DNA of 64,000 nt, from the NCBI RefSeq assembly GCF_014805685.1, contig NC_060886.1:30220862-30284861 (forward strand), given 5' to 3'. Within the stretch, counting starts at the first letter, position 1; each line of letters begins with the position of its first letter. A program made the position numbers and the translations under genes. The notes under the pieces were generated by a model, which was given only the letters and a program-made list of their open reading frames with translations, made no database searches and was not told the DNA's origin. The stretch comes from Silurus meridionalis (taxonomy: Eukaryota > Chordata > Actinopteri > Siluriformes > Siluridae). Shown piece by piece: positions 46,989-60,240 of the stretch.

Positions 46989-47938
46989 AAGTGAAAACGT
47001 TCACATAGCTAAAGATCCAAAGGTCTGAAATAGACAGGGTTTGGCATGCACTTGGCAGTTGGATGAACTTAGATTGAACTGTGAATTCGTTCCACATACC
47101 ACAATTATTTTTATTTTTTGCTAGCGTGCTAAATTCCCCATTTTATGGTCTCATGACCATCCAGATCTTCTGGGTTTTATTAACCAGTCCAATATGCATA
47201 GTACCGCTAGACTATTAGTAGACTGGTCTTCCAAAATGGTTTTAGTTGAGCCCTGTTTTCGTTATCCACCCTGTCCATGGGGGTTTCCTGCTTTACTGCC
47301 CCATGCAGGATCTCCATACGAGGGCTCAGAGTTCTGATTCTCCCCCTCATTTGATTTTCTCAGCAACACTCTTTATGCAATCGTCTTTGTTTTCACGCAA
47401 ATCGTCTTGAAATTGTAACAGCACCATCTGCCGTACTGCAGGACTCCTCAGAGACGGCGAACGCGTTCGACGAAGCCGAACAAGTCTCCCCAACCTGGGT
47501 TAAATTTTCCCAATTCCACCAGCAAGCTCCCACACAAACTCTTTACCGAGAACAAATCCCGACAACCTCTCTTGATTTCTCTCTCGAGCAAGAGCCGGCA
47601 TCTGATTCTCCTTAATCCTGACTCATCGATCAACCACCACTTTAGTCTTGATAAAAGAGCCATTCCTCAAGTCCCAGCCTCTTTCTCTTTCCACCCTCCC
47701 TCATTTCTCCTCACGCTCCTGCAGCTTGTTGAACATTAGATCAATCTGCAACAGGGCCGTTTTGTCAGAAGTATGACAGCAGGCATGATTAGATCTAAAT
47801 CGAATGGAGCATACCACAGCACTCCCCTATGAAGTCCGGTGCCAAAGCAGGATGGATCAATTTGACTGCGTTCCAAAGATGTTCTTCGGTTACGGCTCGT
47901 CTCTTCTCGGTTCAGCGATGTGTTAAAGCTGGTCTTTT

Positions 47939-47942
<4 letters not shown>

Positions 47943-47995
<53 letters not shown>
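47943..47995 (+). repeat. (CA)n microsatellite, 53 bp
   Basis: Uninterrupted CA run in the region upstream of acvr2a. Confidence 0.98.
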
Positions 47996-47998
<3 letters not shown>

Positions 47999-49084
47999 TT
48001 CCATAGCACAGCCCTTCTCCTAGGTGTAATAAATGGTGTGGTCAGTTAACCGCATATTTGAACAGTGAGACATCTACGAGAACATTTAGCAGGAACGACG
48101 TCGAAAACATCAAGCAGATGTTTCTACTCAGATGCCGGCGCTTATATTTTAGGAGGCACTTATAGACCTGATATAAATATATACCCAGTGCATTTGATTG
48201 AGATTATAAGATTATGGAATAATGCAGAAAATTATATAATACAGCAAATCCGTCCGATTTGTTCGGTTGAAGGTATTCTTGCAAAATGAATATTCATTAT
48301 TCGTCGCTTTGAAATGGGACTGAATGCGATGTTGTGTTAAAAAAAAAGGGGGGGGGGGGTTGGTGGGCGCTAGAATTTTAATTGCTGATCTGCCTGCTAG
48401 TTAGGTTCGGATAATGAGTTGCAAGTTCTGAATAATGTGCTTTTGCCAAGGGACATGAATGCAAAGTTCACAGCCAAGAATGAGAATTTTCTAGGCGTCA
48501 AATTAATCAGTGTTGCATTTTGTTTTTCACGGCGGAGGGAACAAATGTTTTGATAAGCCGGCCCGAACACAATGAAAGACTGGCGGTACTGTACAGCCGC
48601 GACTGTAAAAATGAGTTGCTAGGAGAAGCTCGTTCGGTTGAAATTGTTTTTTTTTGTTTGTTTTCGACATCCGTGCTTTACGAACGCTTGGACGTCAACC
48701 CTAAATGTTTTATTCCGCTGTCAGAGCAACACTTTGCCTTTAATCTAGTAATCTTATTAAGAAGCAGGAACATGTTTTGTCAAGCCAGCACTTCTCTCAT
48801 CTCCTGTATAAAGAAAAAAACACACACCGAGTGGAGCAGATCAAGCGAAACACTTTATAGCCTGCAGTATCGACAGCTGAGATCAAGACGTCGCAATCTC
48901 TGCAGCGTTTTCTCATCCTGCATTGCTGACAACTCGGGCCGTCGCATGCAAACATCCTTGCCCCAGCAGGCCTTTTTTCCGCTCCTCTCATGCCTGTCTG
49001 TGTTTCTTTTTACTTTTTTTTTACGAGCGACCCCTATCAGATTCTGCTAGCGCCTTCAGATCAAACCGAGCCGCTCCTGGAGAC

Positions 49085-49290
49085 GAGGTGACGTCTGCAA
49101 ATTATTGGGCGATAAGGTCATGATCAGAAATGCAAATGAAACCTGAAGCGAGCGGCCCTCGAGGGCTTTGGTGAGGTGTCCACCTTGAAATCTCATGCAG
49201 CATGTATTTTGAGAATTATGTCTCGGGTGTGCAGCATTGAGGAACGTAGAGTAATTGCTTAGACAAATGCAAAAAGGAAAATTTTTATGG
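49085..49290. promoter_or_regulatory. Candidate conserved non-coding element with octamer
   Basis: Contains a perfect POU octamer ATGCAAAT at 49130-49137, a TGCAAATTATTGGGC block and AGAGTAATTGC. Repeat-free. Confidence 0.3.
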
Positions 49291-50397
49291 ATATAAAACA
49301 AAATTCCTGGTGCTTTGTCCTGTCGCGGAAAAGCGTATCGAAGCTGGTTCATTGTGTTGCAGTCTCGTATAGAAATTCCACCCGTTATATTAAATGTGTC
49401 CTTATTCCTTCCTCAAATGCTCCTTGTTTCCAAGGATACAGTATTTCTTCACACCTCGAGCCCTCCTTCTCCTCCCCTCCCCTTTTTTGTCTCAATATCT
49501 TTCCAAGATCGGCCTCCCTGAAAACATGCACCGAGGCTAATCTGTGCAAAAAAAAAAAAATCCCATTCAAAAGAGTCAGCTGTTATTGTGGCTGTTGATG
49601 GAGGGAACTTCATGGCCACAGCTGCCACCCAGGCTGAGACGTCGCCCCCTGTGATGGACGGCCTGCTTTATTTCTTATCGACAGGAAGCCTTTTCAGGCC
49701 GCGAGGTTGAGAGTCGCACTGGTAAAGCCGTGCCAGGTCTCAGACGTGCTCCCGATTTGCTGCACTCGACCCACTAATCCACGGCCTGCCTCCTAACCAA
49801 ACCCCGGCTTTTCTTCCTGACCTCTTAGCCGTCCCTCGCTGTGTCTTTGTCCTGGCATCCAAAATCGAAAGATGTACACAAAACCCTGGCCGGTCCACTA
49901 TGCACGCCGTTTTGACGTCGGGTCACGTTTCATCACGGACGCCTGATGTGCGGCTTTGACTGCAGCTCTGCTTCGTGCTCAGACCCAATCTTGTTACATT
50001 TCCCTTTATTTTTTTTAGTGGATGTCTAGGTATGAAATATGGCCGTCAAAAAGTACCATACAATCATAATGTTTGTTTTTTTTTTCTTCGCTTTTTTTAA
50101 CCTCATTCTTCGCAGTGAAGTCGTTGCTGTCTTGGTTCAAGCCGAACGCTGAGCAGATGGACTCATTGCGTGTGAATCAGTATTCCCGCGCGCGTTCTCT
50201 CGGCAAGAGTAAAAAGGGAATATATCAGTGTGAGGTCAGGACAGGAACCAAGAGGAAGTAAAGTGTAGGAGTGAAAGAATGGAGAAAAAAAAAATGGAGA
50301 GAAATTTTATACAATGCATTTCGGTCACTCGGTTATGAAAAAGGCAGGCAAATAGATTTGCTAGACTCAAGTAAGAAACTAGTTTTCTACACTCCTA

Positions 50398-50843
50398 GGC
50401 CACTTTAATAGGAACACCTGTACCACATGCTCGTTCATTCAGCTGTCCACCATCCAGTTGTGTAGCAGGAAGCAGAGAAATGCAGATAAGCGCGTCCAGA
50501 TGTTGATCCTATTTCTAATCCTGTGCTCATTGCAGATGCAGAGATTTCTGTTCGAAGATGCTTTTCTGTTCAGCACGGTTATAAAGAGGTATTACTCAAG
50601 TCAACTCTAACCTGTTTCGCCATTCTCCTCGAACACTATTTTGTGAACAAGACACCTCCACTAAGAAATGTTGTTTGTTTTCTGCACCAGTCCCTTTAAT
50701 GATGAAATAATTATCGTGAATGAAATCAGCCCTGCAATGAATGTCTGAGAAGCAACAGGAAGTTCTTGCCCTGGATGTGGATGCAGTATTGTACTGCTTC
50801 TAAATTATGACACTGGTGTATAGGCGTTCCTAATAAAGTGGCC
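50398..50843. mobile_element. Family 3: 446-bp MITE with 23-bp TIRs
   Basis: The left end GGCCACTTTAATAGGAACACC and the inverted right end (…GTTCCTAATAAAGTGGCC) match at about 20 of 23 bases. The interior is non-coding. This is the best preserved copy of a family whose core recurs near 7.1, 15.6 and 53.9 kb. I recall this end sequence as widespread in fish genomes, so it is a known kind of element. Confidence 0.75.
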
Positions 50844-51689
50844 GGGAAGCGTTTAGTTAGTGTCTTGGATATTCAGTCCCTCTGAAAACATGCACTGAGG
50901 CTAATCTGTGCAAAAAAAAAAAAAAAGAATGAAATAATGAAAAATAAATAGATACAAAAATATATTTTTAAAATGCGTAAACATAATTAAATTAAATAAT
51001 ACTTTAAAATAAAAATGCAAGCATTAATAAATTAATTAATACAAATAAAAAAAATGAAAATAAAATGATAGTTACGTATTTGAATAAAAATGCAGTCCGA
51101 TAGTAACGTTAAAGCTTCAACGTTTTCTTTCTTTTCTTTTTTTTTTGTGCCTCATCCGAATCCATCTGTGACCTCTTCGTATAAAAGCCTCGATTTTCCT
51201 GCTTGCACTTTCCAGCTTCTGCACATGGTGCACTTACCCCGTAAATGCATTATCACATTTATACATCTTTACAATCTTGCAAACGCACATTGCGCGAGTT
51301 TGGTGAGTGTGCACATTGCACGAGTTATTAAGTGCAATCCTATATCCATGTCTCTAAGGCAATGCTAATAGGATTAACCCGGACGCTGTTCTCTTAATGC
51401 GGGGGAGGTCGGCTTATGTTCGCATTCTTGCACGATGGGGTTGCAGCGTGGCATTATTGTAGAAGTTTAGCGTAGTTCACAGAAGGCCTACTTCAGGTCA
51501 TGTTTCGCTAGGATCTGATTTATTTGTTTACGGTGTGATTTGGTCTTCTTGCTTACCGGAGAACAGGCATGAATGGCAGAGGAAAAGGCTCTTGATAGAA
51601 TGATAAAAAGATTAGCTTGAGTGACAGATGAAAGTTTGAGACACACTGTACACAACAGCTTGCTCTTCAGGTCATGCTAGTTTTAGCAT

Positions 51690-51915
51690 GCGTAGCCTGT
51701 TATCCGTGTGGAGGGTCATGTGATTTTGTCAGGGGTCCATGCTGAAATGTAATTAGACTGCTTGAAGCTGTAGAATGGGGGGGAGAAAAATCTCCCAGTG
51801 CAGCCCATTGTTTTCTGGGTGCAATTGGGAACGCACAGATAACGTTAATTAGGTGATTAGCCGATGATAATTTGCGTGTTTTTAAAATCATTCGAGGCTT
51901 AGTCGGCTCTACGAT
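51690..51915. promoter_or_regulatory. Candidate conserved non-coding element
   Basis: Repeat-free, with GAAATGTAATTAGACTGC and AACGTTAATTAGGTGATTAG homeodomain-type cores. Only compositional evidence. Confidence 0.25.
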
Positions 51916-52799
51916 CAAAACTCGCTCCCTTTCCTTTTCACAACGCTCCGGCTGAATGTGACCTTGATGGCAAACGAACAGTTTACCTGCCCGACTTTGA
52001 AGGTCAGTGGGCTCTGGTGCTGCATGTTACTATATTACTATAATTAGGCTCATCCTTCCAGGTATTGCTGTTGTGCAAGGAGGTGTTCATACCTTTCAAA
52101 TACCTACATACACTGGGAAATATCCTTGAATGAACCTAGATAATTATGGCAAATATGAACAACATGAAAACTCAGGTGTTACGTAGGAAGTCGTCCTCCA
52201 CAATCTGAGCTGTGGGTGATCAGGATTACCAGTAACCCCATCCAAAGTGGTCGTAGTTTCACATACTGTATATAAGAGCCTCCTCTTTATTTTTTGGGAC
52301 AAAACCTTTTCATAAACACTGTATATGTTATTCCCTTTATTGCACTACACATAACTGTTTATTTATATGCATATTAATTATCATTATTTATTCTTTTCCA
52401 TCATGTATCACAGCATTACCAACCTGTACATGTGTTAATATAATGCACTTCTGGTTAGATGCTGAATACAGTTTCTACTGACAAAATAATGAAAACTGCT
52501 TTTTACCTAAATCCTGGATTTGTTCGTATACCGTAAATCATGGAAGCTCTATTAGATGACGGGGACGTGAATAATGAATAATTGAATGCGATGAATAATT
52601 GGCATTGAAATGAAGATATTATTTATGGATATATTTGGAATGTATAATGCATAAAGCTTTGAGAATTGCGCAAATAAATATTGCACATTGCAACGCAACT
52701 CATACACGTGCAGTATTTATTTATTTATTTATCTTGCATTACTATTCAAAATGTATATTTTAATTGGAAAGTCCATTTGTGTATTCATGTTAATACTAT

Positions 52800-53105
52800 G
52801 TAAAACTGACTTGAACTAGGAGACCCAAACCTGTTCCGGTATGATAATGTCCCGTGTACAAAGCCAGCGTGTTGGAGAGGAAGATCTCCTGATATAGAGC
52901 TTTGACCTCAGCCTTACTGGGATAACTGGGAACTTTGACTGCACTCAAGACCTTCTCGCCTACTTGACTTACTAAAGAGCACAAATCTCCACAAAATATA
53001 GCGGAACATCTTCCCAGAAGAATGGAGGTTCTTCTAACAGCAATTTGGAATGGAATGTTCAAAAAGAAGCACATCTTATTGTCAGGTGTCCTAAAACCCA
53101 TTTAA
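52800..53105 (+). mobile_element. Family 1, 5'-truncated copy
   Basis: ACCTGTTCCGGTATGATAATG, GAAGATCTCCTGATATAGAG, ACATCTTCCCAGAAGAATGG and a degraded end near 53100. Confidence 0.65.
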
Positions 53106-53810
53106 TTTCAAATGAGAATCAGGAAACTGATGAGGTTTAACTGATATGAGAACAACCAGAGGAAGTGACTGATTTTTTTAATATTATACAATCCTGATTT
53201 AACTCCTGTGCTTCACCACAGAACATTCCAGAATCTCCGTTTACTGTACATCCATATAAATGCTGTTTACTGACTGGCTTTAAGCAACTGGTTATTGCTA
53301 ACAAGAGGGCCTCGTTTCAAAATTCCATCCTAATAAAGGACAGTTTTGATCCCAAGTGTACACCGAGTGAGGGCGATGAAACTCCGGGTTCTCCTGGGAG
53401 AATCAGGGAGGCCGGTATGCTGACACGTAGGCTTATTTTCAGCTTTGTTGCTGACACGATGTTCTGGTTATTGATGTAGTTGTCTGATTTAACCCACAGA
53501 GTGGCAATTTCCATGCAAACTATAACACAATTACAAAGATTCAAGACTGCATTGTGAGGTACAAAACAACTTGCATGAATATGGACTTGAAAGATCCACC
53601 AACAATATACTCACTGTCTATTAGCAGTTATCTATCAACCAACCGTGCAGCAGATACAGATCAAGAGCTTTCAGTTTACCAGATTTGGGGTAAAAGTTTG
53701 ATCTCCTTATCCAAGTTTGTAACCCCTGGCATGGTTCTTGATGCCAGATGAGTTGGTCTGAGTAAATTAGAAACTGTTGGTCTGGAATTTTCACATACAT
53801 CCATCGCAAT

Positions 53811-53975
53811 AATCACTTTTCACAACCATGGCGAGCAGAAAAGCTGATCAGAATAAACAAAACATCAAACATTGAGGTGGATGGACAACAGACGGAGATG
53901 ATCACATCAGGTTCCTCTGCTTTCAGCCGCACACACGCTATAATGGACATTTTAGAGGTTTTAAAGGTGGATTTT
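53811..53975. mobile_element. Family 3 fragment
   Basis: CATGGCGAGCAGAAAAGCTGATCAG and the following block are a reverse-orientation relic of the family-3 core, as at 15.6 kb. Confidence 0.4.
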
Positions 53976-53984
53976 AAGACATTG

Positions 53985-54115
53985 GACTTCTGATCAGAAG
54001 GTTTTGACTTAAAATCCCAGCACCACCAATCTGCCACTCCCGGACCCTTAAACAAGGCCCTTCCTTGCAGTTTTAACTAACTGGCTATTCTCTAAGCGTT
54101 TCAACCCACTGAACT
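53985..54115 (+). mobile_element. Degraded SINE copy
   Basis: TTCTGATCAGAAGG, AATCCCAGCACCACCAATC, CTGCCACTC and AACAAGGCCCTTCC follow SINE order; the boxes are mutated. Confidence 0.5.
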
Positions 54116-54934
54116 GTCACTCACTTGATGTTTTTTGTTTTTTGCTCCATCTGTCTGAACTCTGCAAGTTTGTTACTCGAAATTCACTAAAGTTCTTCTC
54201 TTGTATTCGCATTTCTACCTCACGATTTGCCGCTGACATAAATAATGCAATCAGTGTGTTCAGGTGTTCCTCTTCAAGTACATAACGAATGCGCACCTTC
54301 TCCTGAACTCGAGACGTCTCGGTAGTAAAAAGGTGGATCGAAGCTTGTGAGCTCCGCAGGTCAAATCAGGTGAACTGAGCAGCAGCTGGTAAGATTGATG
54401 ATCCTCCCCCTGCCCTCCGTGTTACAGATTAAGAAGAAAACAGCAAAGACTCCGGCTGATGAGGGCATCTAAGGACATGGCGCAAGAATAAAGGAGCCCA
54501 TGGGAGGAAGGGTTGTCTGGCTGCCGGTAGACTTTTTTCAGACAATAAATAATCTGGAGTTCTTTGCACAGCAGTGTGAAGACGCACAGGAATTTTGGTG
54601 GTGTAGGCGTTTTTTTTCACCACCTGGGTTTTCTCTGAGGTTTGGTTATGCCTAGCAGCTGCACCATCTACAGATTGATCCTGTGCCCAAGACACACTGC
54701 ATGTTCCAGGTGCGGACTAGAATACAGCGAGCATGACGTACGTGTGTGTTAGCGTCACGTGATGTTCCAACAATCAGGAATCGTGACTAATCATGCACTA
54801 AAGCGTACTGAAACCACCTCCACCACCCTGATCTCAAATGTTCATTGAGGTTCGTAGCTGCATACGGCAATTTATATATTTGGCGCCTAGTTACGTTCAC
54901 GATATACGACCTGAGGTAAAGCGGAGTGCATTAA

Positions 54935-55190
54935 AATGCTATAATGGCTCTATAGCAGGAGATCTTCCACTTCAACCCATGTAAAGCATATGTCCATGGC
55001 TTTTGTGCACATCGTCATGCTGGAACAGGTTTGAGTCTCCTAGTTGGAGTCCGTCCAGTTCATCTTTCATCCAAAGAAATCCTATACAATTGTGTGCTTT
55101 AAACTTTGAGGTAACCATTTGCAGAAGAACCTCATATGGTTGTAAAAGTCTGGCGTCCCAATACTTTCGTCCATATAGTGTAAATGTAAT
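54935..55190 (-). mobile_element. Family 1 fragment
   Basis: AGCAGGAGATCTTCCACTTC, CATCGTCATGCTGGAACAGG and the terminus CCCAATACTTTCGTCCATATAG. Confidence 0.65.
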
Positions 55191-55659
55191 CTCATCACGC
55201 TAATTTGTGTTTATTAGCGTTTTCCCGTTAGGATCCGAGAACTGAGCGGTTAATACGTTAAACTGTAACATGACATAAGAAGCTTCAGTCTGGAAAACTT
55301 TTGACTGGCGGTGTTTTAGTTATAATTGTGCTACAAATACACTAAATTAATCTCAAAGGCTTGCAAGTAATTCGACTTTAATACGATTACAGGACAGTAC
55401 ACGTGCCATAAACACATTACTGCGAATGGGAATGTATAGTAATATTGAGCTTAATTTCATAACCTACACTTCAACATTGTAATGTGGTGTTTTATGGTGA
55501 CTTCATCACCATCATCATCATCACTGTGGGACCTTCTGAGGTTCTTTGTGCAACTTTGTTCATTTGGATATTCATTTTGTATTAGAAATTTAAATAAACT
55601 CTTCCATAATCTTATCAGGCATTATAAAGTTTCATGTGTTTGCCATTGATCCCATGATC

Positions 55660-55968
55660 ATTCTTAATGGATACAAGAGTGAGTGAGGGATGGAGTGAAT
55701 GAATGTGTGAGTATGGGAATGAGTGTGTGTGTGTAATTGAGGGAATGAGTGAATGTCTGTGAATGAGTGGGCATATAATTGTGTATTAAATATAAATGAA
55801 TGACTAATTGTGAGTGAGTGAATGAACGATTGAGTGTAAGTGAATATGTGAATGAGTGAGTGTGTGAGTGAATAAATAGGCGAGGGTGAATAAGTGTGAG
55901 TAAATGTGTGTGTGACTGAATAGGAATGAGTGAGCGTATGAGTGAAAGAATGAGTGAGTGTATGAGTG

Positions 55969-55999
<31 letters not shown>

Positions 56000-56704
56000 A
56001 TGAGTGAGTGTGTGAGTGAATGAGTGTGTGTGAATGAGTGAGTGTGTGAGTTAATAAATAGGCGAGTGTGAATAAGTGTGACTGAATGAACGGGTTTGGT
56101 GAGTGAATGTGAATGAGTGTGTGTGTGAATGAGTGAGTGTGTGTGAGTAAGTGTGTGAATGAGTGAGTGTATGAGTGAATAAATTGGCGAGGGTGAATGA
56201 GTGTGTGTGTGAGTGTATGAATGAATGAGTGTGTGTGTGAGTGTATGACTGAATGAATGGGTGAGTGTGAATAAGTGTGACTGAATGAGTGGGTGAGTGT
56301 GAGTGTATGAATGAATAAGTGTGTGAATGAGTGAGTGTATGAGTGAATGAATAGGTGAGTGTGTGTGTGAGTGTATGACTGAATAAGTGTGTGTATGAGT
56401 GAGTGTATGACTGAATGAATGGGTGGGTGTGAATAAGTGTGACTGAATGAACGGGTGAGTGTGAGTGTATGAATGAATAAGTGTGTGTATGAGTGAGTGT
56501 ATAACTGAATGAATGGGTGAGTGTGAATAAGTGTGACTAAATGAACGGGTGAGTGTGAGTGTATGAATGAATAAGTGTGTGTATGAGTGAGTGTATAACT
56601 GAATGAATGGGTGAGTGTGAATAAGTGTGACTAAATGAACGGGTGAGTGTGAGTGTATGAATGAATGAGTGTGTGTGTGGGTGAATGAGTGTATGAGTAA
56701 ATGA

Positions 56705-56736
<32 letters not shown>

Positions 56737-56740
56737 TGCA
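55660..56740. repeat. GTGA/AATG-type satellite with 94-bp higher-order unit
   Basis: About 1.1 kb of variable GAGTGAATGAGTGTGTG repeats. At the right end, CTGAATGAATGGGTG recurs at 56411, 56505 and 56599, 94 bp apart. It ends in a (TG)n run. Confidence 0.95.
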
Positions 56741-58779
56741 GTAGAGGGTTAAATGAATGTTTTCTCTGCAGAAGAGCAGTAACACTGTATCTGACACTGA
56801 ATAACGTTAAATAACAGAAATATAATTAAACTGAACCTCAGTGTATCTGAGACTGAAGGTCAGCTGACACACTTCATTGTGCATGTAGAGAATACAGCAG
56901 TACTTAATTACTGCATATACTTCATTGAGAAGCGAATGTATTGTAACTGTAATGTGATCTAGGTGTAGTATAGCCACAGTAATAAATAAAATGTTAGTAG
57001 GAATAGTTTTAATATTTCTAGCAGTAGTAATAGTGGTAGTAGGAGGAGGAATGTATTTAATACCTTTAAATATTTTTACATTTTTTTTCTTGTATGTATC
57101 TACATATATATTACAGTCGGTGTGTTCAATAAATAAAAATGAATCTCAATCATGCACGCTTTAGGAGAATGGACCATGTTAAAAATATTTGCTTAAACGT
57201 AGTATTCAGACACTTTATTCCACCATCCTCAGACATTAGATTAGATACGATCAGATTAGATTCTGGACCCATAAAATTAGTTGTGTGCTAAAAAAAAAAA
57301 AAAACAGACACTGTGGACAAATGGTGGCCTCTTGAGGAAGAAAGTATCTACCGGATCTTAAATGAGCACATTTTCCAGCTCTTTTGTATTTAGGTGGCTG
57401 ATCGAAGACATCTGGAGATGTTGTGGTGATGAAAGAAAATCAGTAACTCAGCACATGGTCCATGAGGATTGGAATGGATTTTCGTACATTGAACACATTT
57501 AATACTTCTTTTTTTTATGCCTCTTACCTCAGTCTTGCACCTTGTGGGTCCTTGGTGTATAGTGTACACCTCTGGCTGATGACACGGACTGAAATTCTAG
57601 CTTGTGCTTCTTTTTATGTGATGTTTCTCTCGGTTTTCACGTTATGCCTCGGGTTGTTGTGGGAAAAATTGGGGATGCAAATCTTGGCACACACACACAC
57701 ACACATATATAATTATATACAATATTTTGCATACATCCGGCAATTAAAACCGTCCGTGTGGAAACATTGCAAAAGTTACGTTTGGTGTCCCGATAATTTA
57801 CATAATTTAAAACACCACGATTACTTAACATGAAGTCAGTTCAGGAGGGTTTCGAAAAGCAAATTCCATATCCTTTTTACAACACTTCCTGCTTAATGAA
57901 AGATCTCCGATGTTCTGGATGGAAGGCTGTAGATTATGTACTGATCATGCAGTTCGAACAAATCAAATCTCATGCACCTGGAGAAAGATCTGGATATGCA
58001 CAGGGTCCATGTGAAATATTTTAAATATACCTCATTTAGAGTTTCTTGCCATCTTATGTTTGTTGAGTTATTTGGGTTTGTGGGACTGTTGGAACACCCT
58101 GGATGTAAAAGATCTGATCAACCATCAGTACAGAATCCAACAGTGACTTCAACTGACATTCTGGCTTCACTCTGAGAAGCCCATATGGATCACTCATAGC
58201 AAGAAAAAACAGAATAGGAGTCGCACATGTTTGTGTCAGATTTTTTCCTATTTCTGCTTTCAATATAAAATCAGAACAAATAAAACGAATTTGTTGGGTT
58301 TGCAAATTTTCAACTGTGAATAAAAAAAAATGATTGAACACTACATACATGAACAATGCATTCGTTTTCTCTATTCGTTTAATCCCAGATCGGAATTCTG
58401 ATCAATGCCCTGAAATGCACAATATTTTCCAATCTATTATCCAATCCAAACCTGGAAGTAAAGGGATTTTCTTTGGAGGACTTTTCTTTAAAAAAAAAAA
58501 AAAAAAGGCCACAAATGTAACAATGATAAATAATATAACACAAACTCGAGCATTTTATTAAGAGTTTGCAGTCTAGTAGAACATGGTGCAGGGTGGAGTG
58601 TGGAAATGTGAGATGTGAGCTGCATAACATTGTAAAAAGAGGACATGGGTGGAACTCCCATTTCCTGTCATCATCTTGTTGCTTGTGAAAAGCACATAGT
58701 GATCAATATGAAATTCTCAGAGTGAAACCAGAGCATTGTTGAAGACACTGATGGGTTTTGTGCTGATGATTGACTGATT

Positions 58780-59090
58780 GATTGAGAGTCTGATTGAGAC
58801 TCTGTTCTGGCACCGAGGTGGTGGAATGAACTTCCCCTAAATGTCCGTACAGCAGAGTCCCTGACTATCTTCAAGCGTCGACTGAAGACCTTCATCTTCC
58901 TGAAATACTTAAATTAGCACTTCCAAGCTTGTAGAATTCAAGAGTTATATTTATATTAAGTTTGTAATCTTGTGTACCAGTGTAGATTTATTCATTACTA
59001 GAGACTCAAAGCACTTTTGTACGTCGCTCTGGATAAGGGCGTCTGCTCAATGCCGCAAATGTAATGTAATGTAATGTCTGGCAAACCCCA
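58780..59090 (+). mobile_element. LINE 3' end with SINE/LINE-type tail
   Basis: TGTTCTGGCACCGAGGTGGTG, then TTCAAGCGTCGACTGAAGACC, is a decayed ORF2 C-terminus. It is followed by GCTCTGGATAAGGGCGTCTGC and an ATGTA repeat tail, the 3' tail typical of L2-like fish retroposons. Confidence 0.6.
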
Positions 59091-59924
59091 AATATCTAAA
59101 AAAAAAAAAAAAAAAAGATATCAAAAAGCTATAAATGAGGTGAATTTGAAATACTTTACATTTCGAACCAAAAATAAATTTCATTAAACCTTTTTTCATT
59201 TTCAGAACAAAAAGCGAATACATTACTTATATTACTGTAAACACCATTAATTTTAATTTTTAAAAAAGCCACAAAACCTCTTAGTGTGATGATCTAATTA
59301 TAAAAAAAAGTCAGAAAAGTACAGAACAATCCAACAATAAAAAGTACGTATTTGCACACCCCAGCTTGATTATGTATACAAAAACGAATAGCGTTTGAGC
59401 GCCAAATTGCGTCTTACTACGCAATCAATACTGTGCGCTTTATGGTGACTTGAAAGTGTGCGTCGCAGCACATTCTCACTCAACGAGCCCTTAATCATCT
59501 TAATATGCTGTTTTGCTTGACGCCAGCTCGGTTTCTCGCTGTGAAAGCACATCGTCCGGCTCTCCGTTTTGGGGAGAAATCATGTTTAAAAGGTTGTTTA
59601 TCCTCAGGGGGCATTTAATCAGTGATACACGAGGTTATAGAGCTTGTGCTAGTTCCTCAGGCTTTGACAAAGAATTTAGGCCACACACACAGCAGAACCC
59701 CCCTTGTGACCAACAAAGGTTCAAACGTATTGTGTACCAGTGTCTATGTTTAAAAAAGTAATAGAGTGTCAGAGCGATATTGAGTCTTATATCTAGCACA
59801 GCAATATCAGCTTTATAAGACCTCAGAGCGTCATAACCCTGCCTTTAAATAATCGAAGCGGAGCAGCACAATTACTGTGGCCTGAAATGCAAGCTAAATA
59901 TAAATCTAACTCCGAGCATTTACA

Positions 59925-60240
59925 GTACACGGACAAAAGTTTGTAGACCATCCTGTTCCACATTTGCTATTATAATTAACTCCACTCTTCTGGTATGATG
60001 TTCCACTAGATTCTGTGGCGATTCATTCAGCCACAAGGGTCTTCGTTAAAGTCAGGTATTGATGTAGATGAGGTGAGGAGGCCTGGGGTGCAGTCAGAGC
60101 TCTGTAGAGGGAGATCTTCCACTTGAACCCTTGTAAATAAAATCCTACAAAGTTGTTTACCTCCATGTTTGTGGTAACAGTTTGGAGGTTCTTCTCATAT
60201 GGCTGTAAAACATCAGGTGTCTCAATGCTTTTGTGGCTCT
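59925..60240 (-). mobile_element. Family 1 copy
   Basis: ACGGACAAAAGTTTGTAGACC, AACTCCACTCTTCTGGTATG, TGAGGAGGCCTGGGGTGCAG and CAGTTTGGAGGTTCTTCTC in reverse order. Confidence 0.65.

Noticed and set aside
48520..49050. 176-codon plus-strand open frame upstream of acvr2a
   Set aside because: No recognisable domain, composition like surrounding non-coding DNA, no splice or promoter context. Could only be rescued by transcript evidence.
56537..56797. 86-codon His/Thr/Ser-rich minus-strand frame
   Set aside because: Translation of the GTGA satellite.
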